DNA from: Emcibacteraceae bacterium
GTDB lineage: Bacteria; Pseudomonadota; Alphaproteobacteria; Sphingomonadales; Emcibacteraceae
Assembly (NCBI GenBank): GCA_021774795.1
Contig: JAJFIR010000008.1
Span: forward strand, 1-64,000
Direction of reading: 5' to 3'
Length of the DNA stretch: 64,000 nucleotides
Part shown: positions 60,276-64,000 of the stretch, one piece after another
Numbering within the stretch: the stretch's first letter is position 1
Layout: each line of letters begins with the position of its first letter
Translations under genes and position numbers: made by a program
Notes under the pieces: generated by a model
What the model was told of the DNA's origin: nothing
Database searches by the model: none
What the model saw: the letters and a program-made list of their open reading frames with translations, nothing else

Positions 60276-60743
60276 TTAGGTGCATATAGGAGGCAGCCTG
60301 CGGATTACAGGGGAAGACTGGATTATTGAAGTGTTGGTCATAGAATATGGTATGACTTTATCAATCAATTTTTCAAGATGATCTACAGATTGTAGCTGTG
60401 CCCGTGCAACAAAACAATCATCACCGGTAACACGGTCGCATTCAATTATTTCCGGCTGCTCTTGTATAATTTTCAATACTTTTTGAAGCTGACCGGGTAC
60501 TGGCCTGATGCGTAGCCATGCGCGTATAGGTAGGCCAAGAGCACCGGAGTTAATTTTAACGGTATATCCTTCGATCACACCCGCTTCTTCTAATCTTCTA
60601 ATTCGCTCCGCGACGCTCGGAGGTGATAATCCAACCAGACGGGCAAGTTCCACATTACTGATACGGGCTTCATTGATTAACGTATTTAAAATTTTTTTGT
60701 CCGTTGCGTCGATATTACCGTTTTTATAACTTAGGCGTTTCAT
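60276..60743 (-). CDS. Lrp/AsnC-family transcription regulator
   Basis: The protein has 155 residues. The helix-turn-helix (LINEARISNVELARLVGLSP, PSVAERIRRLEEAGVIEGYT) and the C-terminal RAM/AsnC ligand domain (EQPEIIECDRVTGDDCFVAR) are both complete. It is divergent from an EamA exporter gene with a 118-nt gap, so it probably controls that exporter in response to an amino acid. Confidence 0.93.
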   Translation of the reverse strand: MKRLSYKNGNIDATDKKILNTLINEARISNVELARLVGLSPPSVAERIRRLEEAGVIEGYTVKINSGALGLPIRAWLRIRPVPGQLQKVLKIIQEQPEIIECDRVTGDDCFVARAQLQSVDHLEKLIDKVIPYSMTNTSIIQSSPVIRRLPPICT

Positions 60744-60861
60744 TAAAATTTCCTAATCATACTTACCATGAAGACATATATACAGTTTATTATATATTTA
60801 TTCAATGGATTTTACCTTATATAATGTAGAGTAGAAAATAAACAAAAAATTTGATTTTATA
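60744..60861. promoter_or_regulatory. Divergent promoter region, Lrp and exporter genes
   Basis: This 118-nt AT-rich gap has a -10-like TATAAT (near 60823) reading toward the exporter, and a symmetric-looking catatatac…ttatatat block between. A site for the Lrp-type regulator is expected here. Confidence 0.45.
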
Positions 60862-61740
60862 ATGCCATCTCAAAAATTTTTATTGAATAAGGTAGCGGAA
60901 AGTGTGCCGCCACAAGCGTGGTTCGGCGTTAGTGCCATCTTTCATTATCTTGGCCCCTCGTTTGCTGTTTTGCTGTTTCCATCTGTAGGTGTTCTGGGTG
61001 TTGCGTGGTTTCGTGTGGCGGCGGCCGCGATCATCTTCGCGCCTTTCACCAAACCATGGAAAGTAATATGGGAAGCTGATACCGCTACAAGATGGTTACT
61101 TCTTGGTTTGGGTATTTGCTTGGCGGTGATGAATACATCATTTTATCTGGCACTTGACCGCCTGCCCATGAGTTTGGTTGCGGCGATGGAATTCATAGGC
61201 ACTATTGGGGTTGCATTATACGGACTACGCACCAGGCGAAACCTTATCGCACTTTGTTTTGCCGTGCTTGGCTTATTCATCTTGATTGATGTGAAATGGT
61301 CAACAGACCCCGTCGGACTATTTTGGGCGGCTATTAATTCAACTTTATTCATTGGCTATATTATTCTTGGTCATAAGGCTTCTGAGGGTGGTGCAAGCGG
61401 TGGCGTCGAGCGTCTTGGTGCCGCAATGGCGATAGCCTTCCTTATCTTGATTCCTATTGGATTCATAGAGGCGATGCAAGCATTCGGTGCGGCTGAATTA
61501 GTGTTGGCTGGAATTGGCGTAGGCGTTTGCTCGTCTGTTATTCCGTATATCTGTGATCAATTTGCGATGTCACGTTTGCCGCGCGCATCTTTCGCTCTCC
61601 TTTTGGCGTTGCTCCCCGCTACCGCGACGATAATAGCTTTGATTGTGCTCTCACAAATTCCGTCAATACAAGATATTTTTGGTGTCCTATTGGTCATGAT
61701 CGGTGTAGCCGTACATCGGCCGTCGGTGGCTCATGAATAA
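60862..61740 (+). CDS. EamA-family exporter (RhtA-like)
   Basis: The protein has 292 residues with about ten membrane helices and two EamA repeats (e.g. ALDRLPMSLVAAMEFIGTIG and CDQFAMSRLPRASFALLLAL). The pattern of the conserved blocks is closest in my memory to RhtA, the threonine/homoserine exporter. It is divergent from an Lrp-type regulator. Substrate is inferred from resemblance only. Confidence 0.85.
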   Translation: MPSQKFLLNKVAESVPPQAWFGVSAIFHYLGPSFAVLLFPSVGVLGVAWFRVAAAAIIFAPFTKPWKVIWEADTATRWLLLGLGICLAVMNTSFYLALDRLPMSLVAAMEFIGTIGVALYGLRTRRNLIALCFAVLGLFILIDVKWSTDPVGLFWAAINSTLFIGYIILGHKASEGGASGGVERLGAAMAIAFLILIPIGFIEAMQAFGAAELVLAGIGVGVCSSVIPYICDQFAMSRLPRASFALLLALLPATATIIALIVLSQIPSIQDIFGVLLVMIGVAVHRPSVAHE

Positions 61741-61832
61741 TTGCTGAATAATAATAGCGGAATTTCGGAGTGGCTAACGGTGCTATCAAAAGTATTTTCT
61801 TTGATAAAACTTGATGTCACTTGACGGTAATT

Positions 61833-63686
61833 TTAGACCACCAACCTTGAATTAGGTAGTTTTATTATCGCGGATGTACCAAAGTTCAATTTGCTAAGCA
61901 ATTGAAATGTACCGCCATGTAATTCGGTGAATGACTTCACGAGTGGCAGCCCAAGCCCAGTTCCTTCATATATTCTATTAAGGCCGCCGTCGACTTGTGA
62001 GAATGGCGTCATTGCAGTTGGAATATCTTCTTCGTTCATTCCTATGCCGTTATCCTTAACAATAACAGTTATCCCGTTTTCAACGCTTCCTTCCGCTTTA
62101 ATACCAATTTCACCACCTTTGTTTGTAAACTTGATGGCATTAGATAAAAGGTTAAGAAGTATTTGCTTAAATAACTTTTCATCAACTCTCATGCATATTT
62201 CTTCTAACTGTTTTTCATCCATTAATAGGTTAAGCTCTTTTTCTTCAATATTCCCGCTTAAAATAGATAGTGCCGGACTAACCATATCGATGAGATGTGT
62301 TTCACTATCAATGAGTTCCATTTTATTGGCTTCTACTTTGGAAAGGTCAAGGATATCATTAATGATTTCCAGCAGGTGAACGCCTGATTCATTAATATCT
62401 CGTGCGTAATCCTGATAACATTTGATATCATCATCTTTAATCATTCCCGATTTCATTAAATCCGAGAAGCCAATGACAGCATTAAGTGGTGTTCTTAGCT
62501 CGTGGCTCATATTTGCTAGAAATTCACTTTTCGCTCTATTAGCAGATTCAGCATTTTTTTGCATTTTTTCTAATTCTTCAGTACGTTTTCGAACCAATAT
62601 CTCAAGGTTTGCATTCCAATTAACTGTATAATAAGATGCGAGAATACCGAACATAATCAAACCTGCTGCCGCTATGTATCCCGTTCCGACCTGTTTCCAC
62701 TGGAGCATAAATGCTCCTTCCTCTGGAATTATAGAAAAGGGCCATATTCCTTGGGAAAAATCAATAATTTCGTCGTACCGTATTTCAGCACTATTTAGTA
62801 CTGTATTCGATACCTCAAATAGTTGAGGTACCACCGCACCATTGATAAATTTCATCACAGGATATTCGAGTTCAAAGTCACCATTACTTGGGGTCGTTAA
62901 ATAAAGAACCAAATTCTGACTTGCCAAATCTTTTAGAGCATTTTCAAGAAAAATAGCCACATCCATACCAAAGAAGAAGAAACCACGAACACTTTTGTTT
63001 TCCCTATTTCCCAGTAATATATCAACGGGAATTGCCATGTAAAACCACGTTCCATCACCCGGCTGTTCGGTAAGGGACGGCAAGAAATTGGAAATAACAA
63101 TATCTTGATTTTGCGTTGATCGCGCTATTCCAGGCTTATTAAGTAGATCTATTACATTTTTTCCTTGAAATGCCTGAAGAGTATCTATGACTTCTACGTT
63201 GTCAGTTTTTCCGGTATCTATATATGCTATAGAATAATATGCTTCATTATTTTCAGGCGATTGTGTGAATTTGTTTTCCTGACCAAAGGACTGGCGGCCA
63301 TTTGCTACTCTTAATGCCGTATATACATCGCCCCTATTCTCAAATGGAACCTCCAGCACTAACCCAAAGAATTTTGCATTATTGTAAAGAGTGCTTTCCG
63401 CAGAAATATACGAGTGAAAATTATCTTTTGAAGGCAACAGGCTGCCGTCAATATGCGCGCTAATATTTGGAATATTTGTCTGTAGCGACCTAATTTCACT
63501 TGTCAGATGGTCACCGTAAATTTCAGCAAGTGCGTTAAACGAGCTTGTCCGTCGCTCTTGTTCCCATTTATGTGAAAGATGAATACTAAAAAAGCCCGAA
63601 ATACAGCACACACAAAGCACTAAAGAAAGCAAAAGAAATTGCTTTGGCCCTATCGTTTTAAACATATTCCTAAGCGAATTAATCAT
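61833..63686 (-). CDS. CHASE-like sensor histidine kinase
   Basis: The protein has 617 residues. It has an N-terminal membrane helix, a periplasmic domain of about 280 residues with CHASE-like patterns (YSIAYID, RSTQNQDIVISN), a second membrane helix (YIAAAGLIMFGILASYYTV), and a short coiled coil. A HisKA domain (KSEFLANMSHELRTPLNAVI) and an HATPase (LLNLLSNAIKFTNKGGEI, DNGIGM, EGTGLGLPLVKSFTELHGG) follow. There is no receiver domain, and no response-regulator gene is adjacent, so the partner lies elsewhere. Confidence 0.9.
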   Translation of the reverse strand: MINSLRNMFKTIGPKQFLLLSLVLCVCCISGFFSIHLSHKWEQERRTSSFNALAEIYGDHLTSEIRSLQTNIPNISAHIDGSLLPSKDNFHSYISAESTLYNNAKFFGLVLEVPFENRGDVYTALRVANGRQSFGQENKFTQSPENNEAYYSIAYIDTGKTDNVEVIDTLQAFQGKNVIDLLNKPGIARSTQNQDIVISNFLPSLTEQPGDGTWFYMAIPVDILLGNRENKSVRGFFFFGMDVAIFLENALKDLASQNLVLYLTTPSNGDFELEYPVMKFINGAVVPQLFEVSNTVLNSAEIRYDEIIDFSQGIWPFSIIPEEGAFMLQWKQVGTGYIAAAGLIMFGILASYYTVNWNANLEILVRKRTEELEKMQKNAESANRAKSEFLANMSHELRTPLNAVIGFSDLMKSGMIKDDDIKCYQDYARDINESGVHLLEIINDILDLSKVEANKMELIDSETHLIDMVSPALSILSGNIEEKELNLLMDEKQLEEICMRVDEKLFKQILLNLLSNAIKFTNKGGEIGIKAEGSVENGITVIVKDNGIGMNEEDIPTAMTPFSQVDGGLNRIYEGTGLGLPLVKSFTELHGGTFQLLSKLNFGTSAIIKLPNSRLVV

Positions 63687-64000
63687 TAATTTTCACTTCA
63701 GCATTAAAGAGGGTAAAATCCTACGTCGTGTATTTTAGTTTTAAATAGTAAATGAACCATTACCTGTTATTTTTGTTGTGAATGGTGTCACATCATGATC
63801 CCCTGTGCGAGCGGTGGGATTTTGACGTGACGTAAAGTGAGTTGGTGGCGAATTGGACTTGTTCACAGGCAGCATATACTAATTGAGTTAATTTAATTAG
63901 CGGGCTTGCTAGGAAAGGTTTACAAAACTTCTGCGATTTTTATCGTTATGATCTTTCACAATTACGCCCTCGCCACAAAATATCTAACTTATCCGAATTC
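63687..64000. other. 314-nt gap at the right edge
   Basis: No convincing gene is seen on either strand up to the window end. It contains the upstream region of the sensor kinase. Confidence 0.6.

Noticed and set aside
1-64000. CRISPR arrays
   Set aside because: No series of regularly spaced direct repeats and no cas genes were seen on reading the window.

Overview
The window looks like an alphaproteobacterial chromosome carrying two separate genomic islands. The backbone at 17-25.2 kb has a gene order I know from alphaproteobacteria (murA, DUF2948, hisG, hisD, UPF0262, low-molecular-weight phosphatase, infA, maf, RNase E/G, yacG, next to tRNA-Phe). The backbone is of moderate GC by eye and much of the island DNA is clearly AT-richer. 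I cannot name the genus. A sulfatase and tRNA hydroxylase TrhO in the right-hand backbone are compatible with an aerobic, possibly marine, heterotroph.

Island 1 (360-16955) sits in the 3' end of tRNA-Phe. The last 17 nt of the tRNA recur at 360-376, and a tyrosine integrase lies just inside the tRNA-proximal end. Almost all its cargo looks like defence or conflict machinery: a HEPN protein followed by a RES-domain protein; a membrane-anchored HEPN protein beside a Shedu (SduA) nuclease; a small HNH-like protein coupled to a resolvase; a PIN nuclease divergent from another HEPN protein; and a GHKL ATPase fused to a PD-(D/E)XK nuclease whose catalytic motif resembles that of Shedu. Next to the integrase is a small module of an XRE regulator, an unrecognised 486-residue protein and three copies of a TTGCAAC-CC-GTTGCAA palindrome. 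The DNA left of the island holds the broken end of an IS30-type element.

Island 2 (25358-47926) sits in the 3' end of tRNA-Thr, marked by a 19-bp direct repeat. It looks like a mobilisable element: a large serine recombinase at the tRNA, a VirD4/TraG-like coupling protein with small membrane partners, and a relaxase with a MobC-like partner, but no VirB-type secretion genes. Cargo includes an EcoRII-like restriction enzyme in an operon with Vsr and a Dcm-type methylase, a globin-coupled diguanylate cyclase, an ankyrin-repeat protein, a second short tyrosine recombinase with an overlapping XRE gene, and a PLP aminotransferase at the far edge. The recombinase reading frame runs through the attachment site into the antisense strand of the tRNA, so its C-terminus must differ between the integrated and the excised circular state.

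The right-hand backbone (47927-64000) carries an acyltransferase, an OsmC-YcaO fusion, TrhO, a sulfatase, a LytS/LytTR two-component pair with a secreted protein gene upstream, a Tat-exported sugar isomerase-like lipoprotein, a hydrolase, an Lrp regulator divergent from an EamA exporter, and a hybrid-less sensor kinase.

The most unusual unassigned signals are: a family of four hairpins, spread over both islands, whose loops all carry a TTCCCCC motif, one loop being complementary to the leader of the Shedu gene; the integration-dependent recombinase tail; the palindrome-flanked 486-residue gene; and the paired HEPN/RES and HEPN/PIN loci.
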